A stretch of DNA of 64,000 nt from Planctomycetota bacterium (GTDB taxonomy: Bacteria; Planctomycetota; Planctomycetia; Pirellulales; PNKZ01): contig JAFEBQ010000003.1 of assembly GCA_018242585.1 (NCBI GenBank), positions 97,151 to 161,150 on the forward strand, written 5' to 3'. A program made the position numbers and the translations under genes. This document shows positions 15,071-23,118 of the stretch, piece by piece. The notes beneath the pieces were generated by a model that worked only from the letters and a program-made list of their open reading frames with translations, was not told where the DNA came from and did not search any database. Position 1 is the first letter of the stretch, and each line of letters starts with the position of its first letter.

Positions 15071-17257
15071 ATGAGCACCGACTCGCCCACACTGCCGTTA
15101 TCCGAGGACGAACGCCGCCAGGCGCAGCAGCGCAGCCTGTCGCACAGCGGGCCGCCGACCGAAGTGCGCGGCTACGTCCCCGAGCGGTTCCTGGGGGCCG
15201 GCGCCTATGGCGAAGTCTGGATGGCGATCGAGCAGAACACCCGCCGCCACGTGGCGATCAAGTTCTATTCCCACCGGGGTGGGCTCGACTGGTCTTTCTT
15301 GTCGCGCGAGGTCGAGAAGCTGGCTTTCCTGTCGGCCGATCGCTACGTGGTCCAATTGCTCGACGTCGGTTGGGACGCCGAGCCCCCGTATTACATCATG
15401 GAGTTCTGCGAGCATGGCTCGCTGGCCGACCGGCTGCGTGACGGGCCGGTGCCGGCCCAGGAAGCGATCGCGTTGTTTCGCGACCTGGCGGTGGGGCTGG
15501 TCCATGCCCACGGCAAGGGGATTTTGCATTGTGACCTGAAGCCGGCCAACGTGCTGTTGGACCAGGATATGCGTCCGCGATTGGCCGACTTTGGCCAGTC
15601 GCGCTTGTCGAATGAGCAGACGCCGGCGCTGGGAACCTTGTTCTTCATGGCGCCGGAGCAGGCCAGCCTGCACGCCGCGCCCGATGCGCGGTGGGACGTC
15701 TATGCGCTCGGCGCGCTGTTGTATTGTCTGTTGACCGGCGAGCCGCCGTACCGAAGCGCGGGGGCGGCCGAGCGCATCGCGACGGCGGGCCCGCTCGAAT
15801 CGCAACTCAGCGAGTACGTCCGTCAGTTGTCGACGTCTCCGCGGCCGACCGCGCATCGGCACGTACCCGGCGTCGATCGCGAGCTGGCCGACATCATCGA
15901 CCACTGCCTGACGATCGACCCGCGCCGGCGATTCGCCAACCCGCAAGCGGTGCTCGGGGCGCTCGACGCCCGGGCCACGCGGTTGGCTCGGCGGCCGTTG
16001 ATGTGGCTGGGGGCGATTGGGCCGGCGCTGCTGCTGGTAATTGTGGCACTGTTCTTTTGGCGCGAGGCGACGACGGCGGTGGGCTTGTCGGAAACGACGC
16101 TGGTCGATCGAGCCTTGGAAGGGCAACGCTTCGCGTCGCGGCTGGCTGCCGAGAACGTGGCCCGGCAGATCGATCGCCGCTGGTATCGCTTGGAACACCT
16201 GGCGGCGGGCCCGAAGCTGGCGCGCTTGGTCAGCGAATCGGCCGGCCAAGCGCGCGACGGCGCGCCGCGCCAGCAACTGCAAAAGCTGATCGAGGCGACG
16301 CACGAGAACTCGTCTGACCTGGAAGCAAATATCTGGTTCGTGATGGGGGCCGATGGCACCCAGTTGGCACGGAGCCCGCTGAGCACGAAGACGATCGATC
16401 ATAACTTCGCCTTCCGTGACTACTTTCATGGCCAGCGCCGTGACCTGCCTCCCGAGACGCGCGGCCTCGAACCGATCACCTACCCACACCGGTCCCACAT
16501 CTTCAACAGCCGAGCGACCGGCGAGCGCGAGATCGCCATCACCGTGCCGATCTGGAACGACCCCGCCGATCCGGCACGCCGCGTCGTGGGCGTGTTGGGC
16601 GTGCAGGTCGAGTTGGGGGACTTTGCCGAGTTGCCGACCGAGACGCCGGGGGAGCGGAACCTGGTGACGGTGTTGGTCGACTTGCGCGGCGATGACAGTC
16701 GACCGCCCATGCGCGGCCAGATTATCGAGCATCCGTTCCTGGAGCGGTATCGCGATCAGGATCAGCTTCCGCCGCGGTTCTACTTGACCGACGGGATCTT
16801 GGCGCGGATCGAAACGCTGCGCGAGTTGTCGAATCGCGATGGCCCGCGCGACCTGCCCCAAGAGGCCGACCTGTCATCGCTGGATGATTATCTGGACCCG
16901 GTTGGTGGCGACTACGCGGGGCGTTGGCTGGCGGCGATCGAGCCAGTGATCATTCCGGCGCGCCCCGCGGCGTTTCGCGACGCCGATATGGCGGTGATCG
17001 TCCAGGAGCGGTTGGAAGCGGCGATCGAGCCGGCCCACGTGCTGGGCTACGACATGGCCATGACGTCGCTGTGGGCGTTTGGCACGGCGCTGCTGGCGAT
17101 GAGCGCGCTGTGGTTCTTCGTGATGTTCGTGTTGAACCAATCGCCGCGCGGCAAGCTGAATCGCCGCTTGGCGCGGTGGTGGTACGGCAGCCAGGCCCCG
17201 ATCATCGCCCCGGGGGGCACGGTCGCCACCGGCACCTCGCAAGAAGAAAGCGGCTAG
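15071..17257 (+). CDS. Membrane Ser/Thr protein kinase with extracytoplasmic Cache-type sensor
   Basis: A 728-residue protein. Residues 35-295 form a Hanks-type kinase: glycine loop GAGAYGEV (42-49), VAIK lysine 64, catalytic loop HCDLKPAN (153-160), DFG (173-175) and APE (194-196). The usual HRD arginine is Cys154, so activation-loop control may differ from RD kinases. A membrane helix (about 309-330) is followed by some 330 residues resembling a double-Cache sensor (IWFVMGADGTQLARS, NFAFRDYFHGQ, REIAITVPIWND, VVGVLGVQVELG). A second helix (about 660-687) and a short basic tail follow. This topology puts the sensor outside the membrane. No cognate substrate or phosphatase is adjacent. Confidence 0.88.
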   Translation: MSTDSPTLPLSEDERRQAQQRSLSHSGPPTEVRGYVPERFLGAGAYGEVWMAIEQNTRRHVAIKFYSHRGGLDWSFLSREVEKLAFLSADRYVVQLLDVGWDAEPPYYIMEFCEHGSLADRLRDGPVPAQEAIALFRDLAVGLVHAHGKGILHCDLKPANVLLDQDMRPRLADFGQSRLSNEQTPALGTLFFMAPEQASLHAAPDARWDVYALGALLYCLLTGEPPYRSAGAAERIATAGPLESQLSEYVRQLSTSPRPTAHRHVPGVDRELADIIDHCLTIDPRRRFANPQAVLGALDARATRLARRPLMWLGAIGPALLLVIVALFFWREATTAVGLSETTLVDRALEGQRFASRLAAENVARQIDRRWYRLEHLAAGPKLARLVSESAGQARDGAPRQQLQKLIEATHENSSDLEANIWFVMGADGTQLARSPLSTKTIDHNFAFRDYFHGQRRDLPPETRGLEPITYPHRSHIFNSRATGEREIAITVPIWNDPADPARRVVGVLGVQVELGDFAELPTETPGERNLVTVLVDLRGDDSRPPMRGQIIEHPFLERYRDQDQLPPRFYLTDGILARIETLRELSNRDGPRDLPQEADLSSLDDYLDPVGGDYAGRWLAAIEPVIIPARPAAFRDADMAVIVQERLEAAIEPAHVLGYDMAMTSLWAFGTALLAMSALWFFVMFVLNQSPRGKLNRRLARWWYGSQAPIIAPGGTVATGTSQEESG

Positions 17258-17357
17258 TGACACTAGCTCGTACGGAGTCTGGGTGTGCCACTCGGAAACA
17301 TGTGCCTCGCAAAAGCCAGTCTGCTCATACCCCTTCGCCACCGTGCGCTGGCGAGTC

Positions 17358-17363
17358 TACAAT
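17358..17363 (+). promoter_or_regulatory. Candidate -10 hexamer of hldE
   Basis: TACAAT at 17358-17363 ends 7 bp before the hldE ATG (17371). If used, transcription would start at or within a base of the start codon, giving a leaderless message. The -35 region (TTCGCC near 17334) is weak, so this is only a candidate. Confidence 0.35.
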
Positions 17364-17370
17364 AGCCGGC

Positions 17371-18807
17371 ATGCAAACGTGGGAAGCTTTTAACCGAGTC
17401 CGCGCGCTGGTCATTGGCGACTGCATGCTCGACCGCTACGTGTCGGGGCACGTTAAACGCCTGTCTCCCGAAGCGCCGGTTCCCGTTGTCTTGATGCAAG
17501 GCCAGCGCCACTGCCCCGGCGGCGCCGCCAACGTGGCCGCCTCGTTGGCCGCGCTGGGGGCCCGGGCTTCGCTGGTCGGCGTGGTGGGGAACGATCCCGA
17601 GGCCGATCTGCTGCGCGATACCTTGGTGGGGCATGGCCCGATCGATGCCCATTTGCACGTCTGTCACGACTCGCCCACCGTCTGCAAGACCCGGGTGCTG
17701 GCCGACGCCTGGCATCAATTGGTCCGGCTCGATCAGGACGGCGTGCGCGAAGCATTGGAGCTATCGGCGATCGAAGCTCTGGGCGAGATGGTCGGCCGGG
17801 TGTCGCAGCACGACATCGTGCTTTTGGCGGATTACGAAAAAGGAACCTTGCCGCGAGAAGTTCTGCGGGCCGTCATCGACCAGTGCCGCGAGCAGGGGAT
17901 TCTCTGTCTGGTTGATCCCAAGAAACGCGACTTCAGCCTGTACGGTGGCGCGACGTTCATCACACCCAACTTGGCGGAACTCGAACGAGCCGTCGGCCGG
18001 CCCCTGGCTGGCGAAACGGAAATCGTCGAGGCGGCCCGCGACTTGTGCCGGCAGTTCTTCTTTGACTACGTGCTGGTCACGCGCGCGGCCGAGGGGATGA
18101 CGCTGGTCTCGCGCCAGGAAGTTCATCATTTCGCCGCGCACGTCCGCCCGGTGGCCGACGTGTCGGGCGCCGGCGACACGGTGGTGGCCACGCTGGCCGC
18201 CGCCTTGGCCGCCGGATGGGAGATCGCCACGGCGTGCCGGCTGGCGACTGTCGCGGCGGGCATCGCCGTCAGCCGGCCGGGCACGTACATCGTCCGCGGC
18301 GCGGAGCTTGAAACCGCGTGGAGCGGGCGCAGCCTGAAAGTCCTTGACCGCGAGGCCGCCCGCCACCGCGTGCGCGACGCTCGCCGCGCCGGTCAGCGCG
18401 TGGTGTTCACCAACGGTTGCTTCGACATCCTGCACGCTGGCCACCTGGCCTGTCTGGAACGGGCGCGGCAGCATGGCGACCTGCTGGTCGTCGGCTTGAA
18501 CAGCGACGACTCGGTCACGCGCAACAAAGGCCCCGGCCGTCCCGTGCTGCTCGTGGAGCATCGAGCCGCGCTGTTGGCTGGTTTGGCGTGTGTTGACATC
18601 GTGGTTGTGTTCAACGAGCTGACGCCCGAGTCGTTGATTCGCCAGCTTGAGCCCGACTGTCTGGTCAAAGGGGCCGACTATCACGCCGGCGAGATCGTCG
18701 GGGCCGAGTTCGTGAAATCGCGCGGCGGACAAGTGGTCACCGTGCCGCTGATGCCGGGGTTGAGCACGACACACATTCTGCAATTGCGGGAAGCGGCCGA
18801 CGAATGA
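17371..18807 (+). CDS. hldE: Bifunctional heptose-7-phosphate kinase/heptose-1-phosphate adenylyltransferase
   Basis: 478 residues with the two standard HldE domains. Residues 1 to about 320 are a PfkB/ribokinase-fold kinase (GDCMLDRYVSG, CPGGAANVAASLAALG, catalytic DVSGAGDTV). Residues about 340-478 are a cytidylyltransferase-fold domain (VFTNGCFDILHAGHLACLE, VGLNSDDSV, VKGADY). The enzyme makes ADP-heptose for the lipopolysaccharide core, so the cell is a diderm with heptosylated LPS. The ATG at 17371 is the only start consistent with the family; no clear Shine-Dalgarno sequence is present. Its stop overlaps the next gene by 4 bp (ATGA), making an envelope operon with two signal peptidases and, downstream, lptB. 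Confidence 0.93.
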   Translation: MQTWEAFNRVRALVIGDCMLDRYVSGHVKRLSPEAPVPVVLMQGQRHCPGGAANVAASLAALGARASLVGVVGNDPEADLLRDTLVGHGPIDAHLHVCHDSPTVCKTRVLADAWHQLVRLDQDGVREALELSAIEALGEMVGRVSQHDIVLLADYEKGTLPREVLRAVIDQCREQGILCLVDPKKRDFSLYGGATFITPNLAELERAVGRPLAGETEIVEAARDLCRQFFFDYVLVTRAAEGMTLVSRQEVHHFAAHVRPVADVSGAGDTVVATLAAALAAGWEIATACRLATVAAGIAVSRPGTYIVRGAELETAWSGRSLKVLDREAARHRVRDARRAGQRVVFTNGCFDILHAGHLACLERARQHGDLLVVGLNSDDSVTRNKGPGRPVLLVEHRAALLAGLACVDIVVVFNELTPESLIRQLEPDCLVKGADYHAGEIVGAEFVKSRGGQVVTVPLMPGLSTTHILQLREAADE

Positions 18808-20201
18808 CCCATCCGCGGCGCACGCTTGAAGGGCTCGTGCTGACGCTGATCGCCTGCCTGGCGGCGAACGTGTGGCTGGCGATGCCGTGCCGGGTGACGA
18901 CTGGTTCGATGGCCCCGGCCGTGCTGGGGCGCCACGTCAATTATACTTGCCCGAGTTGTGGACTCGCCTCAGCCATCGACGCCGACGCGCCGCCCCCGGT
19001 CGGCGAGCGGTTGTGGTGCTTCAACTGTTTGCGCGACGCCGAGTATAAAGACCTGCGGGTTTCCGTGGGGGATTTGCTGGTTGTCAAGCGGATCGGCATC
19101 GAGCGGCGCGAGCTGGAGCGTTGGCGGATGGTCGCGCTGGCCATGCCGCGGCGCGCCGAGCAACTGGCGCTGAAACGAATCGTCGGCTTGCCGGGCGAGA
19201 GCGTGGCCATTGAAGACGGCGACGTGTTCATCGACGGCCAGCGCGAGCGCAAGTCGCTAGCCCAGCAGCGGGCAATGGCGATCTTGCTGTACGACGACGC
19301 GCGACGCCCGGCCGACGAGCCGGCCACGTCGCTGCGCTGGCGTCCCGAGCAAGAAGCCACTTGTTGGGCGCGCCGTGACGCGCGGTGGGAGTTTGCGGCG
19401 TCGAAAGCGAAGTACGCCGCCCCGAGTCAGCCCGACTGGCTGACGTATCATCACGCCCGGCCTTCGCGTCTGCCGGCGGCGGCCAGGGTCAGCGTTCCGG
19501 TCGACGATCGGCTGGCCTATAACCAGACAGAGCACGAGCGCGAGCCGCACCTGGTCGGCGACGTGTTGTTGACGTGTACGATTCAAGCGCGCGGCAATGG
19601 CCGGTTGCTGATCCATAGTACCGACGGTTCAAATCAGTTCGATCTGGCGATTGCCGACGACGGCACAACCGCGGCGCGGCGCGGCGAGATCGAAATTCCC
19701 AGCCGGCCGATCGAACGGCTTAATGATGGACGGCCGCACCAGTTGGCGGTCTCGCTGGTCGATCAACAGTGGCTGGTCGACATCGACGGGGCGATTGCGG
19801 TCGAGTACCCGTTCTTTCGCCGCGGGGGTGGCATGCTACCGGGGCGGTCAATCTCGCTGGCGGCCGATGGCTTGGAGCTGAGCGTGTCAGGCATGCAAAT
19901 GTGGCGCGATGTCTATTACACCGTCCCCCCCGAGTTGGAGAACGGCCCTTACGCCGAGACGGCGGCCGGCGTTCACGAGCCCTACGACCTGGACGTGGAC
20001 GAATACTTCGTGCTGGGGGACAACAGCCCCTTCTCGTTCGACAGCCGTTATGGGGACTTTGGTCCGGCGGTTTACGCTAGCACGATAATCGGTTGCCCGA
20101 GTTGGGTTTGCGGCTTCGAGTCGCGAGACGTGTGGGGGCGTCGTTTTCAAGTTCCGGCCATTTCGCGGATTCGCTATATTCGCGGTTATGACGAAAGATA
20201 A
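18804..20201 (+). CDS. Signal peptidase I-like protein with zinc-ribbon and large insert
   Basis: 465 residues. An N-terminal membrane anchor (about 9-27) is followed by the catalytic Ser35 in TTGSMAP and Lys124 in LALKRIVGLPGES. The C-terminal box is LGDNSPFSFDSRYGDFG, giving the full S26 Ser-Lys dyad architecture. Between Ser and Lys lies a CPSC...CFNC ribbon (Cys49, 52, 72, 75) that probably binds zinc. A second insert of about 250 residues, beta-rich with LamG-like character, separates the Lys domain from the last box. It is translationally coupled to hldE and overlaps the next signal peptidase by 14 bp. Expected role is cleavage of exported preproteins in the inner membrane; the inserts suggest specialised substrates. 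Confidence 0.85.
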   Translation: MTHPRRTLEGLVLTLIACLAANVWLAMPCRVTTGSMAPAVLGRHVNYTCPSCGLASAIDADAPPPVGERLWCFNCLRDAEYKDLRVSVGDLLVVKRIGIERRELERWRMVALAMPRRAEQLALKRIVGLPGESVAIEDGDVFIDGQRERKSLAQQRAMAILLYDDARRPADEPATSLRWRPEQEATCWARRDARWEFAASKAKYAAPSQPDWLTYHHARPSRLPAAARVSVPVDDRLAYNQTEHEREPHLVGDVLLTCTIQARGNGRLLIHSTDGSNQFDLAIADDGTTAARRGEIEIPSRPIERLNDGRPHQLAVSLVDQQWLVDIDGAIAVEYPFFRRGGGMLPGRSISLAADGLELSVSGMQMWRDVYYTVPPELENGPYAETAAGVHEPYDLDVDEYFVLGDNSPFSFDSRYGDFGPAVYASTIIGCPSWVCGFESRDVWGRRFQVPAISRIRYIRGYDER

Positions 20202-22017
20202 AGCCGCCACCGCAACCCAGCCCGAAGCGCCCCCGGTCCACAACCAGGACGGCGTGCGCGAGCTGATCGAAACCCTGGCCGTCGCCATCATCCTGGCGTT
20301 CCTGGTGCGAACATTCCTGGTCGAGGCGTTCGTGATTCCGACCGGGTCAATGGCCCCCACGCTGCTGGGTATGCACAAAGAAGTGACCTGCCCGCAGTGC
20401 CAGTTCGGGTTTCAGGTGGGAGTTTCGGAAGAAGCGAACGGCCCGATGCGGAAGTGCTTCTGCCCGAACTGCCGATTCCCGATTACGTTCCTGGTCGAGG
20501 ATATTCTCTGCCAGAACAAGGACGCGCATTACACGGTCGAGGTCTTTCCCGGGGCCGACGCCGAGACGGTTTACAGTTGCCCGAAATGCGGCGCCCCGAA
20601 CAACCTCCCGCGGCCTCCGCGGGTTACTTCACCGTTCGATGAGCAGTTTTGCGCTCCCACTTACAAAGGGGACCGGATCACCGTCTCGAAGTTTCCCTAC
20701 ATGCTCGGCGACTTGGATCGCTGGGACGTGGCGGTGTTCAAGTATCCGAATCGCGCGCGGATCAACTTCATCAAGCGCGTCGTCGGCATGCCGAATGAAA
20801 TCTTGCGGATCAGCCACGGCGACATTTATACCTCGCGCGACAACGGCAAATCGTTCCAGATCGAGCGCAAGCCGCCCGACAAGGTCGTGGCCATGCTGCA
20901 ACCGGTGTTCGACAACGATCACTGCCTGAATCAGTACGCCTCGCTGGGTGCGCCGGTGCGCTGGCTGCCCGAGGGGCCGCTGGCGGCTGGCTCGTGGGAA
21001 ACGTCGGCCGATGGGCGGACGTTCACCACCACGGGCAAAGCGACCGAGACCACGATGCTGCGTTACTCGCATCTGGCGACCGAGGGAGATCGCGATGGCC
21101 ACGACCGAATGTGGCCGATCTTGCGCGACGCCTACGAAAAGCTTACGACGCGCATTGCCCAGCAAGAAGTGGCCGCAGGCGATCGCGTGGCGGGCGAGCA
21201 ACTGCGCAAGCAATTGCGGGACGACGTGCGCGCCCACTACAAGGACCAGTTTGCCGAGCTGAAGCCCTCGCCGGTGTACGATTTTTGCGCCTATGACGCC
21301 GATCCAGGCTCGATTGGCCCCTACTACGGTGAACGCTGGGTTGGCGACTTGGCCCTCGAATGCGAATTGACGATCAAGTCGGGCACGGGAACCGCGACAA
21401 TCGAGCTGATCAAAGGGGGCCGCGCCTTGCAGTGCCAGTTCGAGATTCCCTCGGGCAAGGCGACCCTCTCGTGCGACGCGCTCCCCGATTGGAAGCCCAC
21501 GGTTCAGACGAACATCCGCGGGCCGGGCGTCTATCGGATCATGCTGGCCAATGTCGACGCGCAATTGCTATTGTGGATCGACACCAAGCCGATTGAAATC
21601 AAAGGCTCGGCCTACGAGTTGGCCTGGAGCGGGCCGACCGATCGTGATCGCCGACCGGCCGCCGTCGCCGTGCGTGGGTTGGCGGCCGAGTTGCGACATC
21701 TACGGCTGATGCGCGACCTCTGCTACACCAAGCACTCGCGGCTTGACCACAATGGCCGCGGCGCGATCGAGGAACTCGACTTCCCGCTGGCCGAGCAAGA
21801 TTACTTGTCCTTGGGGGACAACAGTCCCAAGAGTTCCGACGGCCGGATGTGGCTGGTCCCCGACGTTAAGGGGGAGCCCGAGTACTATGTTCGCCGCGAG
21901 CTGTACGTGGGCAAGGCGATGTTCGTCTATTGGCCGCACGCGCTCGATTACATTCCCGGCACGTCGATTTACTTTCCGTTCACCCCGAACGTGAAACAGA
22001 TGAGGTTTGTGCATTGA
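20188..22017 (+). CDS. lepB: Signal peptidase I with multi-CxxC zinc-ribbon insert
   Basis: 609 residues, far longer than typical LepB (about 250-320). A transmembrane anchor (about 27-47) precedes Ser54 in IPTGSMAPTL; the general base is Lys196 in NFIKRVVGMPNE, and the closing box is SLGDNSPKSSDGRMW. The Ser-Lys interval carries cysteine pairs CPQC (68, 71), CFCPNC (90-95), Cys108 and CPKC (131, 134), consistent with one or two zinc ribbons. A further insert of about 330 residues lies between the Lys region and the final box. Compared with the upstream paralogue, all catalytic boxes are canonical, so this is likely the main housekeeping signal peptidase. It overlaps the upstream gene by 14 bp; a TATATT lies 7 bp upstream of the ATG. 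Confidence 0.88.
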   Translation: MTKDKAATATQPEAPPVHNQDGVRELIETLAVAIILAFLVRTFLVEAFVIPTGSMAPTLLGMHKEVTCPQCQFGFQVGVSEEANGPMRKCFCPNCRFPITFLVEDILCQNKDAHYTVEVFPGADAETVYSCPKCGAPNNLPRPPRVTSPFDEQFCAPTYKGDRITVSKFPYMLGDLDRWDVAVFKYPNRARINFIKRVVGMPNEILRISHGDIYTSRDNGKSFQIERKPPDKVVAMLQPVFDNDHCLNQYASLGAPVRWLPEGPLAAGSWETSADGRTFTTTGKATETTMLRYSHLATEGDRDGHDRMWPILRDAYEKLTTRIAQQEVAAGDRVAGEQLRKQLRDDVRAHYKDQFAELKPSPVYDFCAYDADPGSIGPYYGERWVGDLALECELTIKSGTGTATIELIKGGRALQCQFEIPSGKATLSCDALPDWKPTVQTNIRGPGVYRIMLANVDAQLLLWIDTKPIEIKGSAYELAWSGPTDRDRRPAAVAVRGLAAELRHLRLMRDLCYTKHSRLDHNGRGAIEELDFPLAEQDYLSLGDNSPKSSDGRMWLVPDVKGEPEYYVRRELYVGKAMFVYWPHALDYIPGTSIYFPFTPNVKQMRFVH

Positions 22018-22021
22018 GGGA

Positions 22022-22102
22022 GTTGCGAGTTGCTGGTTGCTAGTTGCTAGAAGGAGAGGCATTTCTCCTCTACTAGCAACCAGCAACCAGCAACCAGCAA
22101 CT
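22022..22102. repeat. Inverted repeat of GTTGCTAG words (family e)
   Basis: The left arm is a run of GTTGCGAG/TTGCTGG/TTGCTAG words and the right arm a run of CTAGCAAC/CAGCAAC words, around AGAAGGAGAGGCATTTCTCCTCT. The result is a long hairpin between the signal peptidase stop and lptB. The same family occurs at 49861-49974 and, as single arms, near 38060 and 59683. Confidence 0.8.
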
Positions 22103-22125
22103 TCCCTCGCTCCGCGAGGGATCGC

Positions 22126-22866
22126 ATGCTTGAAGTCCACGGATTGGTCAAAATCTACAAACGCCGCCGAGTCGTCGATGGCGTTGCCTTCTCGGTCGAG
22201 CCTGGTGAAATCGTCGGGTTGCTCGGCCCCAACGGCGCCGGCAAGACAACGAGTTTTCGCATGGCGTGCGGCATGGTCGAACCCGACGCCGGCAAGGTGA
22301 TCTTGGGCGGCATCGACGTGACGCGCTGGCCCATGTATCGCCGCGCCCGCGACGGGGGCATGGGCTACCTGGCGCAAGAATCGAGCGTGTTCCGCAAGCT
22401 GACGGTCGAGAAAAACCTGATCGGCATGCTGGAAATGTTGGGGGCCGATCGGGCCGAATGCCGCCGCCGCTGCGACGAGCTGCTCGAACGGTTCGACATC
22501 ACCCGGCTGCGCAAATCGCTGGCCATGAGTTTGTCGGGTGGCGAGCGCCGCCGGCTGGAGATCGCTCGCTGCCTGGTCTCGAACCCCAAGTTGATCTTGC
22601 TCGACGAGCCGTTCACCGGCATTGACCCGGTGACGATCTCGAACATCCAGACCGTTATTCGCAATCTGCGCAGCTCGGGCATCTCGATCCTGATTACCGA
22701 TCACCAGGTGCGCGAGACGCTGCAAATCACCGACCGCAGCTACGTCATCCGGGCTGGCAAGGTCTTGTGCCACGGTCGGCCGGACGAAGTGCTCAAGCAT
22801 CCTGAAGCCCGCAAGTATTACTTCGGCGAAGGGATGGACACCGCCGTCACGCCCCACGCGGCGTGA
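22126..22866 (+). CDS. lptB: LPS export ABC transporter ATP-binding protein LptB
   Basis: 246 residues, the usual LptB length. Walker A is GPNGAGKTT (about 34-42), the Q-loop GYLAQESSVFRKLTVEKNL is the LptB-type form, the signature is LSGGERRRLEIA, and Walker B plus D-loop read LILLDEPFTGIDP, followed by ITDHQVRETLQITDRSYVI. LptB energises LPS extraction from the inner membrane with LptFG, which are not in the window. The position after hldE and the signal peptidases makes an envelope-biogenesis cluster, although a hairpin repeat separates it from the preceding gene and may partly uncouple expression. Confidence 0.93.
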   Translation: MLEVHGLVKIYKRRRVVDGVAFSVEPGEIVGLLGPNGAGKTTSFRMACGMVEPDAGKVILGGIDVTRWPMYRRARDGGMGYLAQESSVFRKLTVEKNLIGMLEMLGADRAECRRRCDELLERFDITRLRKSLAMSLSGGERRRLEIARCLVSNPKLILLDEPFTGIDPVTISNIQTVIRNLRSSGISILITDHQVRETLQITDRSYVIRAGKVLCHGRPDEVLKHPEARKYYFGEGMDTAVTPHAA

Positions 22867-23010
22867 TGTGTCTTGCATAACGCGCAAGCCTTGGGGCGTG
22901 CCCCCCAGTCATTGTTGCTCGGAAACTTTCTTCCTCGCTCTCCGAAGGCAATCAACTGGGCGCGGTGGCTCATTCTGCCGGTTTATGGCCGAGGGACAAA
23001 CGTGTATATT

Positions 23011-23040
23011 CCGTCATTCCCGCGCAGGCGGGAATGACGG
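23011..23040. repeat. Perfect palindrome CCGTCATTCCCGC/GCGGGAATGACGG
   Basis: Thirteen-base arms around a 4-base loop. A partial relative (ATTCCCGCCGCGGGAAT, then GACGG) is at 45094-45115. This GTCATTCCCGC type of palindrome is a widespread bacterial repeat. Here it lies 79 bp before the RND exporter start. Confidence 0.8.
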
Positions 23041-23118
23041 TGTATAGAGCGATCTTCGCGCGTTCGACACACTGCCTTGCATCGCTCAGCTCGACTCCTT
23101 TTCCAAGCGATCGCTTTG

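Noticed and set aside
15098..16861. Long open frame (587 codons) antisense to the kinase gene
   Set aside because: Arg/Gln/Ala-rich with no fold-like pattern, and exactly mirrors the codon bias of the kinase on the other strand. In GC-rich DNA such antisense frames are expected. Similar frames against the second sulfatase (8594-10072), the RND gene (23476-24291) and the Hsp70-like gene (30161-31414) were dropped for the same reason.
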